This document shows, piece after piece, positions 15,309 through 23,492 of a DNA stretch of 38,711 nt; position 1 is the first letter of the stretch; every line of letters begins with the position of its first letter. The translations under genes and the position numbers were made by a program. This DNA comes from Nitrospirota bacterium. GTDB taxonomy: Bacteria; Nitrospirota; Nitrospiria; Nitrospirales; Nitrospiraceae. The stretch is from NCBI GenBank assembly GCA_013388555.1, contig JACAFD010000241.1, positions 1 through 38,711 on the forward strand, in the 5' to 3' direction. The notes beneath the pieces are model-generated. The model had not been told where the DNA came from. It made no database searches and worked only from the letters and a program-made list of their open reading frames with translations.

Positions 15309-15671
15309 CTACTTGGCGAGCTCTTCGTTGACAGCTTGGATAAGTTGATCGAGATTGAAAGGTTTTTCGAAAACACGACAAGCGCCAAAAAGTTTTGCCA
15401 CATCGAGAAAGTTTCGGTCGGCTTGGGCACCAGTCATGGCGATGACCTTCGCGTCGAGATATTCTTTCGTCAGCTGTAAGGTGGCTTCGAGGCCGTCGGT
15501 TCCCGGCATCAGTATATCCATAAGGACCAGATCTACTTTGTTCTGCTGGTAGAGAGTTAAGCCCTCCCGACCATCCCGGGCTTCGAGCACCCGGTGGTTG
15601 GCCCGTTCAAGAACTTCCCTCAGGAGGTTCCGGATCGATTCTTCGTCGTCGATTATAAGGATCGTGGCCAT
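15309..15671 (-). CDS. Single-domain response regulator (CheY-like receiver)
   Basis: The 120-residue product is a bare receiver domain. The acidic pocket Asp8-Asp9, the phosphorylation site Asp52 in LVLMDILMPG, Thr80 in IAMTGA and Lys103 in FEKPF are all present, so it should accept phosphoryl groups from a histidine kinase. There is no DNA-binding or enzymatic output domain and no kinase gene beside it. The start at MATILIIDDE is chosen because it begins the first beta strand; an in-frame codon nine residues upstream would add MKNYRIIYA without a ribosome binding site. It is convergent with the 14374 gene and divergent from 15824. Confidence 0.92.
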   Translation of the reverse strand: MATILIIDDEESIRNLLREVLERANHRVLEARDGREGLTLYQQNKVDLVLMDILMPGTDGLEATLQLTKEYLDAKVIAMTGAQADRNFLDVAKLFGACRVFEKPFNLDQLIQAVNEELAK

Positions 15672-15782
15672 AGCATAAATTATCCTGTAATTTTTCAATC
15701 TTACCTATGTTGGGTTCTTCTGTCTAGCGAGAAGTTGATCGGAGGAGATGGTAATCACCTGGAGCCCGCGCAACAACTTGTA

Positions 15783-15788
15783 TATAAT
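15783..15788 (+). promoter_or_regulatory. Perfect -10 element of the 15824 gene
   Basis: TATAAT at 15783-15788 matches the sigma-70 -10 consensus exactly and lies 36 bases ahead of the start codon at 15824. The -35 region at the right distance (about 15759-15764, CTGGAG) is weak, so an activator may be needed. Confidence 0.5.
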
Positions 15789-15823
15789 GCACGTTCATTT
15801 CTTTTGGAAGCGCATAGATCCAC

Positions 15824-16687
15824 ATGGCCACCGCCAAGACTGAGTACCGGCAACAACTCCGCACCCTGGCTGAACTGATGCTCGCCGTGTCAGGCGAATC
15901 AGTCACTGTCATGAAGAAGACTGCCCCTGCGCAGGCATTGAGACTCAAGCGCCAGGACGAATGGGGTCTCTATTTGGAATTCATCAAGATCTTGTTCAAT
16001 CTGACGGACCGAGCCTCTGTGCTGTACCTGCCGCTCCAAGAGCAGCCTCAGTTCATGGACAATCTCGAGGACGCCGTCACGCTTCAATTGAAGAACGTCC
16101 TCGAACCGGCATTCGGTTCCGGCGCCGACCAAATGGAAATCATGCTCACCATCGGTGCGGCGGTGGCGGAAAGCCGGCAACTCTATGAGCGATACCGATT
16201 CCTTGTCACCGAAAACAATTCAATGAAAGAAGAGATGTTGAAAGATTTTGGCGAGCGAGTCGCCAACGCGATCGGCATCGCGGGTAACGCAGAGATATCC
16301 TTCGCCGCAACGCTCTGTGCGAGCGCTGCAATTCCAGCTATCATAGCCATCTTGGCCGGAGACTCTCCCCCAGTCACTGCGGCCGGTACAACTACCCCCG
16401 TGGCACCAGTTACAATGTCCACACCGCCATCGTCCACTGCGACGCCAAAGCCCCTCACTCCGACGGGAACTGAAATCAAGTTGGTGAGTGTGATGTCGAC
16501 CGTCGCTGGAGAGGACGTGGAAACTCGGTGGGGACTGCATCCTCGATTTCGCCAAGACCTTTCTCCGGAGGACATGCAACAAGTCGCCACGCTGATGAAC
16601 CGAGTTGCTAAAATACTTGGCGAGCGATACGCCTCCGTGGCATTCTCAGACGAATGGACTTCTTGGCATAAGGCTGGTCATGCCTGA
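15824..16687 (+). CDS. Hypothetical protein with helical N-domain and Pro/Thr-rich linker
   Basis: The 287-residue product has a helical N-terminal part (to about residue 160), a possible membrane-embedded segment AATLCASAAIPAIIAILAG near residues 165-185, a linker rich in Pro, Thr and Ala (about 186-215), and a C-terminal part with VSVMSTVAGEDVETRWGL and a helix LMNRVAKILGERYASV. Residues after the linker look like a small folded domain. There is no signal peptide. Function is not recognised. It is divergent from the response regulator with a -10 box between them, so the two might be co-regulated. A palindromic repeat follows the stop codon. Confidence 0.7.
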   Translation: MATAKTEYRQQLRTLAELMLAVSGESVTVMKKTAPAQALRLKRQDEWGLYLEFIKILFNLTDRASVLYLPLQEQPQFMDNLEDAVTLQLKNVLEPAFGSGADQMEIMLTIGAAVAESRQLYERYRFLVTENNSMKEEMLKDFGERVANAIGIAGNAEISFAATLCASAAIPAIIAILAGDSPPVTAAGTTTPVAPVTMSTPPSSTATPKPLTPTGTEIKLVSVMSTVAGEDVETRWGLHPRFRQDLSPEDMQQVATLMNRVAKILGERYASVAFSDEWTSWHKAGHA

Positions 16688-16702
16688 TTGCTCTCGCAGG
16701 TC

Positions 16703-16797
16703 GTGTCTATCTGGCCTGTCCGGTCTATTCGGTTTCACTGGTATATTCATTTAGCCTCGTTCGCCACACAAAACAGACCAGATCAACCAGACACACC
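16703..16797. repeat. Long imperfect palindromic element, copy 2
   Basis: The left arm (GTGTCTATCTGGCCTGTCCG, continuing GTCTATTCGG) and the right arm (ACAAAACAGACCAGATCAAC, continuing CAGACACACC) are imperfectly complementary; the best block is CGGTCTATT against AACAGACCAG. The composition of TGGTCTG/CAGACCA words matches the elements at 3622 and 21072. It occupies the gap between the 15824 gene and glgP. Confidence 0.55.
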
Positions 16798-16819
16798 CAT
16801 AAAATTTTGAGGAGGTGCA

Positions 16820-18979
16820 GTGGATACTCCGCAGACAGCAGACACATCATTACATGCCATTCCATCAGGTCTCTCGCGTCTCAATGAATTGGCGCGGAAT
16901 CTTTGGTGGAGTTGGACTCCTGAAGCACGCAGGTTATTTGAACACATCGATCCAACCCTCTGGGTACTAACCCACCATAATCCCGTTGAACTACTGGCGG
17001 GCGTCAGGCCCGACCGCCTCAATCACCTCGCTGAAGATCCCTCGTATATGCGGCTGTACTCTGCCACCCTCAAGGTATTCGACGAGTACCGTCAGAACGA
17101 AGACAGTTGGTTCAAAACACAGCACAGCGATTTGAAAAATCCCACTATCGCTTATTTCTCTGCGGAATTTGGCCTGCACAGATCTATTCCCATTTACAGC
17201 GGCGGCTTGGGCATTCTCGCTGGAGACCATTGCAAGGAAGCCAGCGATCTCGGTGTGCCGCTGGTGGGAGTAGGATTCATGTACCCGCAAGGATATTTCC
17301 GGCAGCGGATCACGCCGGAAGGATGGCAGGAAGCAGCCTACGCACCCTTCAACCGAGCGGAATCGCCGGTTCACCCAGCTCTCACTCCATCAGGAGAAGC
17401 ATGCAGAATCACGGTCGAGATCGGAAACAGGGTCGTAGCTGCAACGGTTTGGAAAATGCTCGTCGGATTGGTCCCCCTCTATCTCATCGACACAGATGTC
17501 CCCGAGAACAGTCCTGAGAATAGGGCCCTCTCGGCTCGACTCTATGGCGGCGATCAGGAGACGCGCCTTTGTCAGGAGTTTCTGTTGGGTATCGGCGGTG
17601 TCCGTATGCTTCGTGTCCTGGGCATCGCACCGACGGTCTGGCATGCCAATGAGGGCCACTCTGCCTTCCTCACTTTGGAGCGCATTCGCGAATTAGTTCA
17701 GAAGGGGTCGACGCACGCGGACGCCTGCGAGACCATCCGCCGGAGCACAGTCTTTACAACCCATACACCGGTACCGGCCGGTCATGACGTCTTCCCCCAT
17801 CATCTCATGGACCGATACTTTTCAGGCTATTGGGAAAAGTTAGGCCTCTCGCGAGAAGACTTCCTCCGTCTGGGAGATACCCCCGAATCTCACTCACAAG
17901 GTTTCAACATGACGGCGCTCGCCATCCGGATGGCTTCCCATGTGAACGGAGTCAGTCGTGAACATGGGCAGGTTTCACGACTGATGTGGCACCATATGTG
18001 GCCCGGCCTCCCGATCGAGCAGGTACCGATCCGAAGCGTGACCAACGGCATACATGCCCCAACCTGGATTGCACCGGAACTCAACCAGCTCTATGCCAAG
18101 TACCTCGGCCCCGAATGGATGGAGAAATGCGACGACACGGCGATGTGGCAACGGGTACTGGATATCCCAGACCAGGAACTCTGGGCCGTACGCCAAACCA
18201 TGAAACGGAAACTCATGAGCTTCATCCGAGAACGAGCCAGAAGCGGCTGGATACAGGGACACCTCCAAGCCTCGCAGGTCTTATCGCGAGGCACACTGCT
18301 CGACCCCGAAGCGCTTACCATCGGTTTCGCTAGGCGCTTTGCCACATACAAGCGAGCGACCTTATTGTTCCGCGACCTCGAACGGCTCAAACAGCTACTC
18401 CATAACCAGTGGCGTCCCGTCCAATTGATCTTCGCCGGCAAGGCCCATCCAGCGGATGAGCCTGGCCGCTATTTCATTCATGAAGTGCTGAGTTTTTGCG
18501 ACGACCATAAGCTGGGCGGCCACGTGGCATTTCTCGAAAACTACGATATGCATATGGCGAAGTTCCTTGTCCAAGGGGTCGACATTTGGCTCAACACCCC
18601 GCGATTTCCCTTGGAGGCGAGCGGGACGAGCGGGCAAAAAGCTGCACTAAACGGCGTCGTCAACCTCAGCGTTCTCGATGGATGGTGGAAAGAAGGCTAC
18701 AATGGAGCCAACGGATGGGGCATTGAGCCCCTAGCCGGAAACCAGGACCTTCAGACCCAGGACGAGCATGACGCACAGCAGCTCTATCGCATATTGGAGC
18801 AAGAGGCCATTCGACTCTACTATCAACGAGATCTGGACGGGATACCCCGCGGTTGGTTGCAGCTCGTGAAGGAAAGTCTGCGGACCAATGCTCCCCGTTT
18901 CTGCACCAAACGGATGGTCAAGGAATACGTCGACAATCTGTACGCGCCAGCCATGGTCCGTGCACCCTCGACATGGTAA
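16820..18979 (+). CDS. glgP: Alpha-glucan phosphorylase
   Basis: The enzyme releases glucose 1-phosphate from glycogen or maltodextrin using pyridoxal phosphate. The 719-residue product belongs to the shorter bacterial type with an N-terminal DUF3417 domain (LNELARNLWWSWTPEARRLF at about residues 20-40) followed by the GT35 catalytic domain. Landmarks are YFSAEFGLHRSIPIYSGGLG, HANEGHSAF, FTTHTPVPAGHD, VTNGIHAPTW, IGFARRFATYKRA and the PLP-lysine motif EASGTSGQKAALNG at about residues 598-611. The start is GTG 16820, three bases after GGAGGTG-like sequence GAGGAGGTGCA. The stop overlaps the next gene by seven bases. It should mobilise stored glycogen, which is consistent with Nitrospira physiology. 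Confidence 0.93.
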   Translation: MDTPQTADTSLHAIPSGLSRLNELARNLWWSWTPEARRLFEHIDPTLWVLTHHNPVELLAGVRPDRLNHLAEDPSYMRLYSATLKVFDEYRQNEDSWFKTQHSDLKNPTIAYFSAEFGLHRSIPIYSGGLGILAGDHCKEASDLGVPLVGVGFMYPQGYFRQRITPEGWQEAAYAPFNRAESPVHPALTPSGEACRITVEIGNRVVAATVWKMLVGLVPLYLIDTDVPENSPENRALSARLYGGDQETRLCQEFLLGIGGVRMLRVLGIAPTVWHANEGHSAFLTLERIRELVQKGSTHADACETIRRSTVFTTHTPVPAGHDVFPHHLMDRYFSGYWEKLGLSREDFLRLGDTPESHSQGFNMTALAIRMASHVNGVSREHGQVSRLMWHHMWPGLPIEQVPIRSVTNGIHAPTWIAPELNQLYAKYLGPEWMEKCDDTAMWQRVLDIPDQELWAVRQTMKRKLMSFIRERARSGWIQGHLQASQVLSRGTLLDPEALTIGFARRFATYKRATLLFRDLERLKQLLHNQWRPVQLIFAGKAHPADEPGRYFIHEVLSFCDDHKLGGHVAFLENYDMHMAKFLVQGVDIWLNTPRFPLEASGTSGQKAALNGVVNLSVLDGWWKEGYNGANGWGIEPLAGNQDLQTQDEHDAQQLYRILEQEAIRLYYQRDLDGIPRGWLQLVKESLRTNAPRFCTKRMVKEYVDNLYAPAMVRAPSTW

Positions 18980-20391
18980 ACAACCGTCGGTCCGATTTTT
19001 TCAAGATAAGCAGTCGCTGCACCGTCACCGCATATCTCCAGACGCTCCTGCTGTTCACCGTCTGGACGATTGTCGTAAGCCTGCCCCTTGTTGACGCGGG
19101 CACGCCAACAACGCCGACCGGCCCAGCCCTCGAACGTGAGGCCAGAGACGCGTTTAACCACGCCGAATACAACCAGGTCCTGAAGCTCTGGCAATCGCTT
19201 CCACCAGAGACCGCCTCATCGAAACCGCTTGTTCACCTCGCGTTTCAGAGTTCCCTCAAGCTTGGGAGGCCAGAGGAAGCCCTCACGTTCTATCAACGGC
19301 TCGTCCCGACAGATCGACCGGACGATCCGGCTCTCCTGCGACCTTTAGCGCTCGGTTTCCTGACCAGCCATGTCCGCGACCAACAGGAGTATGTGCGGGT
19401 CGAGGCCTATACGACGCTGGCTGAACTCGGCCTTGCTGAAACACAGGCGGTCCTGGAAGACGGGCTGTTCGATGGCTCGGTCCTGGTGCGGACTCGTGCC
19501 GCAGATGCCATCGGCAAAGCCGGACTTGCAGGAAAGTCCGGCCCCTTGCGACGGGCCCTGAACGACGCGATGCCGGCCGTACGAATTGCCGCAATGAACG
19601 CGCTCAGTGAAGCCAACGTCACCGACATCATGCCCTACCTCATCGAAGTCGCTAGAACGGACGACGGACCGGAATCCGTGTTTGCCTCTGCCGCACTATA
19701 TCGGCTTGGCAAACAGGACATGCTGATCGACATCACCGGAGCAGCAACACTTCCAGACCCCGACGTCCGCATGGCCGCCTTGGGGATATTGGGGCGACTG
19801 AAGCGAGCATCAAGTCTGTCGGTCCTGAGCCAAGCCGTGTACGACCCTGAACCGTCTGTTCGGGCATTCGCCGCCGGGGCATTGGGAGACTTTGGACACA
19901 CCGGTGGCGTCGGGCCGTTGACCCATGCCCTGGGGGACGAAAACGCCCGCGTACGTGCTGTGGCGGCCACAAGTCTTGGGCGACTGGGGATTCGCGAGAA
20001 TCACCCGTTACTGCGAGCTCTCACGCGCGATGCCAGCATGCAGGTACGGGCCAGCGCGGTGGAAGGACTCCTTCGGCTGGGCGACGTATCAGCCGTTGCG
20101 CTCGCTGCGGACTTGGCGAAACACCCAGACCCTTCGATCCGAGCTGCAGCGGCCCACACGCTCTCGGCCACATCCGACAAGCAAGCGGTGACAATTCTAG
20201 AGACGCTCCTGCAAGATCAGCAGCCACAACCTCGACTCGCTGCGGTGAAGGCATTGGGGAAGAGTGGCGCACCGGTGACGGCGTTACTCAAAAAAGGATT
20301 ACAAGATACAGACGTTGCCATTCGTCTTGCAGCTGCGGGCAGTCTACTCCAACATCTCCGCCGCCCCACAAGCGCTTCCAAAGCCCGTTAG
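18973..20391 (+). CDS. Secreted or membrane-anchored HEAT-repeat protein
   Basis: The 472-residue product starts with an N-terminal hydrophobic segment (YLQTLLLFTVWTIVVSLPLVDA at about residues 21-42), either a signal peptide or a membrane anchor. A short helical stretch resembling a TPR (residues 50-110) precedes about nine HEAT/PBS-type repeats, e.g. VRAFAAGALGDFGHTGGVGP and VRAVAATSLGRLGIRENHPL. Such solenoids bind other proteins; catalysis is not expected. The chosen ATG at 18973 overlaps the glgP stop (ATGGTAA), which suggests translational coupling; the frame is open further upstream inside glgP but without a plausible start. Despite the overlap a direct role in glycogen use is not evident. 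Confidence 0.83.
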   Translation: MVNNRRSDFFKISSRCTVTAYLQTLLLFTVWTIVVSLPLVDAGTPTTPTGPALEREARDAFNHAEYNQVLKLWQSLPPETASSKPLVHLAFQSSLKLGRPEEALTFYQRLVPTDRPDDPALLRPLALGFLTSHVRDQQEYVRVEAYTTLAELGLAETQAVLEDGLFDGSVLVRTRAADAIGKAGLAGKSGPLRRALNDAMPAVRIAAMNALSEANVTDIMPYLIEVARTDDGPESVFASAALYRLGKQDMLIDITGAATLPDPDVRMAALGILGRLKRASSLSVLSQAVYDPEPSVRAFAAGALGDFGHTGGVGPLTHALGDENARVRAVAATSLGRLGIRENHPLLRALTRDASMQVRASAVEGLLRLGDVSAVALAADLAKHPDPSIRAAAAHTLSATSDKQAVTILETLLQDQQPQPRLAAVKALGKSGAPVTALLKKGLQDTDVAIRLAAAGSLLQHLRRPTSASKAR

Positions 20392-20430
20392 CAGGCTGTT
20401 GATCGCGTCCGCCAGCACCGTGGAGGGGAT

Positions 20431-20517
20431 AAGGCTGAGAAAACAAGACTCTGATCGACGCTTAACCTTAACCTCGACCTCAGCCTTCTTTAACCACTAC
20501 TGGCTGTCTGAACAGCC
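20431..20517. repeat. Intergenic inverted and tandem short repeats
   Basis: AAGGCTGAG (20431-20439) is complementary to CTCAGCCTT (20479-20487). The stretch CTTAACCTTAACCTCGACCT at 20461-20480 is a degenerate tandem six-base repeat. Just after it, GGCTGT-CTGA-ACAGCC (20502-20517) forms a perfect six-bp hairpin without a T-run. These lie after the HEAT gene and may act in termination. Confidence 0.45.
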
Positions 20518-20615
20518 TTCGGGGTGATGATTGAACTATTCTGTGAGTGTCTGGGCCTCACATTTCTGTCATACTTAAGTCGTTTGCACCGCCATGCAGC
20601 TGAAAGGAGCGCGTG

Positions 20616-21071
20616 ATGTGGAAACTACTCGTAATTCTTGCGCTTGTCGCCCTGTCGTTTGGCCTAGGATTTTATTTCGGCCAACGTCCGGTCGGTACAC
20701 TGCAAGAAACCGTCTCGGGCCTCCAACATTCGCTCAAAGACACATCGCGCAATATCATCGATACTACAATGGGAATCGAGCAAGACTTGCGCAGGAGGCA
20801 GGGACTGATCGACAGCAAGTCACGGGTGGTACAGGCAAAATCAGAACTGTTCGATAAGAACTTTGGGGAGGCAGCCAAACAATTGGGTGAGGCGGCCGAG
20901 ACACTGGAGAAGGTGGTGAAAGGTGCGAAGCAGGACGAGTCGATTCTCCCCCTACGGACGCTCGCCGGAACGCTTCAGGAAGTGCGGTTGGAATTGTCGA
21001 TGGGAAAACCGGTGTCGATGAAGAAACTCGATGACATCCAGCGAGAAGTTGACCGGCAGCTGAATAAATGA
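20616..21071 (+). CDS. Small membrane-anchored coiled-coil protein
   Basis: The 151-residue product has one N-terminal membrane helix (LLVILALVALSFGLGFYFG, about residues 4-22) and then a long charged helical region likely to form coiled coil (VVQAKSELFDKNFGEAAKQLGEAAETLEKV; LEKVVKGAKQDESILPLRTL). No catalytic motif is visible. ATG 20616 follows AGGAG (20604-20608) at a good distance; the overlapping in-frame GTG at 20613 is less likely. Proteins of this shape are common in Nitrospira and function is unknown. The gene is followed by a palindromic repeat and a convergent HEAT gene. Confidence 0.78.
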   Translation: MWKLLVILALVALSFGLGFYFGQRPVGTLQETVSGLQHSLKDTSRNIIDTTMGIEQDLRRRQGLIDSKSRVVQAKSELFDKNFGEAAKQLGEAAETLEKVVKGAKQDESILPLRTLAGTLQEVRLELSMGKPVSMKKLDDIQREVDRQLNK

Positions 21072-21160
21072 GGGTCGATGGTTTGTTTAGTTGGCCTTGG
21101 TGATTTGGGTCATCTTGTTCAACCAGACTAACGAAACAAACCAGAAAAACCATCTAACCC
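21072..21160. repeat. Long imperfect palindromic element, copy 3
   Basis: The left arm (GGGTCGATGGTTTGTTTAGT, from 21072) and the right arm (AACCAGACTAACGAAACAAA, continuing through CCATCTAACCC to 21160) are imperfectly complementary. The outer ends GGGT...ATGGTTT and AAACCAT...ACCC pair, and GTTTAGTTGGCCTTG pairs with CAGACTAACGAAAC with mismatches. It fills the gap between convergent genes and could terminate both. Confidence 0.6.
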
Positions 21161-21984
21161 TAGGCGTTCGCGGACTGTTTCCTCCATTTCGCCAGGATCC
21201 TCTCGACCCGCATCCGCACCACCATATCTGGATCCTTCATCAACGGCTTGATGGCTTCGCGGGCCCGCTCATCACCGATAGCCTCGAGCGCTGCAGCGGC
21301 CGTCAGCCGTGTAAACCAATCGCCATCAGCGAGCATCTCGATGAGAGGGTCGATCGCTTCAGCCTCCTTGATCCGTCCTAAGGCCAATACCGCTTGCTTC
21401 CGAACATTTTCGTCTTTGTCTTTCAGCGCCTTGATCAATCGCGATAACGCCGGTTGACCGAGCTCAACTAACGCGTTGACCGCATCGTCCTTGAACTCGT
21501 CGTTGCGTAACTGCAGCATAAGAGGATCTAGAACACGCTCGTCGCGAATCTTCCCTAATGCGGCAATGGCGTACTTGCGAACGTCCCAATCCCTGAGCAG
21601 CTTGATCAACAGTTCGACGGCAGGAGAACCGATCTGTCCCAACCCTTCGATTGCAACTTCCCGAACTTGCCAGTCGCCGTCGCGCAAGGCACGGCACAGA
21701 GGTTCCACACAACGATCATCGCCCATCTCTCCAAGCGTGATGGCTGCCTCGCGACGGACTACCCAATCGGGGTCCTTGAGCAAATCGATTTGGATCTCAA
21801 TCTCATCCTTAACCTTCTCCTCTTCAAGAACGACCGGCTCGACCGGCTCCGCTGCCGGTTCAACTCGTACCGCCTGCCTTCCGGTAAAATCGGCCGCCAC
21901 CTGGTCAGTCAATTCATCGGTCACCGACTCTGTAGGGTCAGGGTTCGGCCGTTCTTCTTTGTGTTGGAGTTGTTCCATCAGCAT
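21160..21984 (-). CDS. HEAT-repeat (PBS-lyase type) protein
   Basis: The 274-residue product has an acidic low-complexity N-terminus (to about residue 65, rich in Glu, Val and Pro) and then six HEAT-type repeats of about 31 residues, such as DPDWVVRREAAITLGEMGDD, DGDWQVREVAIEGLGQIGSP and DKDENVRKQAVLALGRIKEA. The pattern matches PBS-lyase-like HEAT repeats of phycobilisome lyases, but that enzyme activity is not implied in a non-photosynthetic organism. A protein-binding scaffold is likely. There is no signal peptide. It lies 44 bases after the small basic gene on the same strand. Confidence 0.88.
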   Translation of the reverse strand: MLMEQLQHKEERPNPDPTESVTDELTDQVAADFTGRQAVRVEPAAEPVEPVVLEEEKVKDEIEIQIDLLKDPDWVVRREAAITLGEMGDDRCVEPLCRALRDGDWQVREVAIEGLGQIGSPAVELLIKLLRDWDVRKYAIAALGKIRDERVLDPLMLQLRNDEFKDDAVNALVELGQPALSRLIKALKDKDENVRKQAVLALGRIKEAEAIDPLIEMLADGDWFTRLTAAAALEAIGDERAREAIKPLMKDPDMVVRMRVERILAKWRKQSANA

Positions 21985-22028
21985 GACCTGGATGCTTCAC
22001 CCGCCCGTCGGCTGTCCCGACAGGCGAA

Positions 22029-22241
22029 CTACTTCTTGGCTTCAGAAGCCGACGTTTTCTTACTTGCAGAATTTTTCTTGCGCAGCGCCAAGGCACGTCG
22101 TTTCCGCTGCGTCCGTTTCAGCCGTTTCTTGAGAGAACGAAGGGCTTCATCCTCTTTAGATCCATTCTGATCGGATCCTCTAGCCGTGATCTTCTTTTTC
22201 AGCTTAGTTTCGTCCGATTCACCTGCCGTGTTTTTCGCCAT
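22029..22241 (-). CDS. Small highly basic protein
   Basis: The 70-residue product is dominated by Lys and Arg (KKRLKRTQRKRRALALRKK in its core) with Ser-, Thr- and Glu-rich flanks and is probably disordered or a single helix. It could bind RNA, DNA or ribosomes, but there is no motif to decide. It is expressed with the downstream HEAT gene if the 44-base gap holds no terminator. Confidence that it is real comes from its clean start, distinct amino-acid bias and lack of a competing frame. Confidence 0.6.
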   Translation of the reverse strand: MAKNTAGESDETKLKKKITARGSDQNGSKEDEALRSLKKRLKRTQRKRRALALRKKNSASKKTSASEAKK

Positions 22242-22579
22242 CCGGATACGGGCCTCCCTACATACCTGATTGATCGAACTTGTCTTTCAGTTCCCAGGGG
22301 AATGGGGCAGTTTAGTGGAGCGCTTCACAGCCTGTCAACATAAGCTCATGCCCTAAATCCAGAGATAGACATTCCACCTAGCGCGTGACAATCGTGGACT
22401 GGCTTATTTTGACGCCGGACTCCCTTGTTTCATAGAGGTTCGCATCCTGCCAGTCTGTATCCCTCTGATGTGATTATAGTATTTCCCTGGGAGGGCTTGC
22501 TTCGGTTCCGGCAAATTTCGAACTATATGCTATGCTTCTCTTAGCAAAGACACTGAGACCACGGCTAAAGGGTAATACA
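22242..22579. other. Gene-free region between divergent genes
   Basis: These 338 bases lie between the small basic gene (minus) and the lipoprotein gene (plus). A TATAGT at 22475-22480 on the plus strand could be a -10 box, but no -35 is evident. No RNA gene or repeat was seen. Confidence 0.35.
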
Positions 22580-23209
22580 ATGTGGCTTCGCTATGGATCC
22601 GGGCTCTTGCTGACGGGGATTCTATGGGGATGTGCGATGGTGACTAGCGCACCACCGCCGTCGGCTCCTGCGCCATTATTTCAAGCCGATGCGACCGACA
22701 CAGCCATCTTGCAAGCCGTGCGCCGAGAGCAAGAAATGCTCCTGAGCACCTGTGCGCAGCAACAATCCTGTGATCAGGTGCATTTTACACGTGCAATGGT
22801 CTCGTTATTCCACAATAGAGAGGAGGCTACGACCTCCTTCCAGCAGACAATTGCCGTCTCGCCGAATGGTCCATTTGCAGACCCAAGCGCGCTCTGGATT
22901 CGATTTCTTGCCAACCAGAGTGTCTACCCCGCTTTAACCGACGAACCCACTAGAGCGTTACTGGAGGTGATGAAGGGGACTGTGCGCGCATGGCTGGGAC
23001 GGCAGCGTGCGGCAGTGGGAAATGCCAAAAATACGGCCACTGAAACTTTCAAAAGCCTGGACCCGTCAGTACACAATCTTCAGTTGCAGATTCGTACCCG
23101 CGATAAGCGTATCGCGGAATTGACGGATCAGCTCGATGCCCTAAAGCAGATCGACTTGGACTCACGTGGGGCCAGCAAGCTGACTCAGCCAAGGAAGTCA
23201 CCCAAGTAA
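22580..23209 (+). CDS. Predicted lipoprotein with C-terminal coiled coil
   Basis: The 209-residue product starts with a lipoprotein signal (MWLRYGSGLLLTGILWGC; Cys18). A Pro/Ala-rich spacer follows, then a helical domain with three cysteines (two in CAQQQSC) and the phrase FHNREEATTSFQQTIAVSPNGPFADPSALWI, which reads like a single TPR-like unit. The C-terminal 50 residues form a coiled coil (LQLQIRTRDKRIAELTDQLDAL). Such lipoproteins are often regulators or partners of envelope sensors (QseG-like), but no sensor genes are adjacent. An in-frame ATG at 22532 would add 16 residues that spoil the signal peptide, so 22580 is preferred. Confidence 0.75.
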   Translation: MWLRYGSGLLLTGILWGCAMVTSAPPPSAPAPLFQADATDTAILQAVRREQEMLLSTCAQQQSCDQVHFTRAMVSLFHNREEATTSFQQTIAVSPNGPFADPSALWIRFLANQSVYPALTDEPTRALLEVMKGTVRAWLGRQRAAVGNAKNTATETFKSLDPSVHNLQLQIRTRDKRIAELTDQLDALKQIDLDSRGASKLTQPRKSPK

Positions 23210-23492
23210 TCACCGCCGGATAACATCCATTCCTGACAGCATTGCCAGGTTGCTGCCCACTCTCCAAATCAACAGGTTGTCGGACTCTCTCCCCAGAACG
23301 CATACCTTCCACCCCTCCGAATGACAGAGTTCTTTCTCCCATGCTACAGTTCCGTAAGCAGACCGAGGCCAAGACATACCTCCCTGCTCATGCTGATTTT
23401 CAATCTTTGCTCTACGTTCTAAAACGCTGAACTCTAAGGTCGCACCATGACCTCAGATATTCGCCCGGACAACCATCTCTAACGTATTTACC

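Noticed and set aside
23242-23430. 62-residue plus-strand ORF
   Set aside because: No ribosome binding site and an unprotein-like composition; lies in a gap with no other support.
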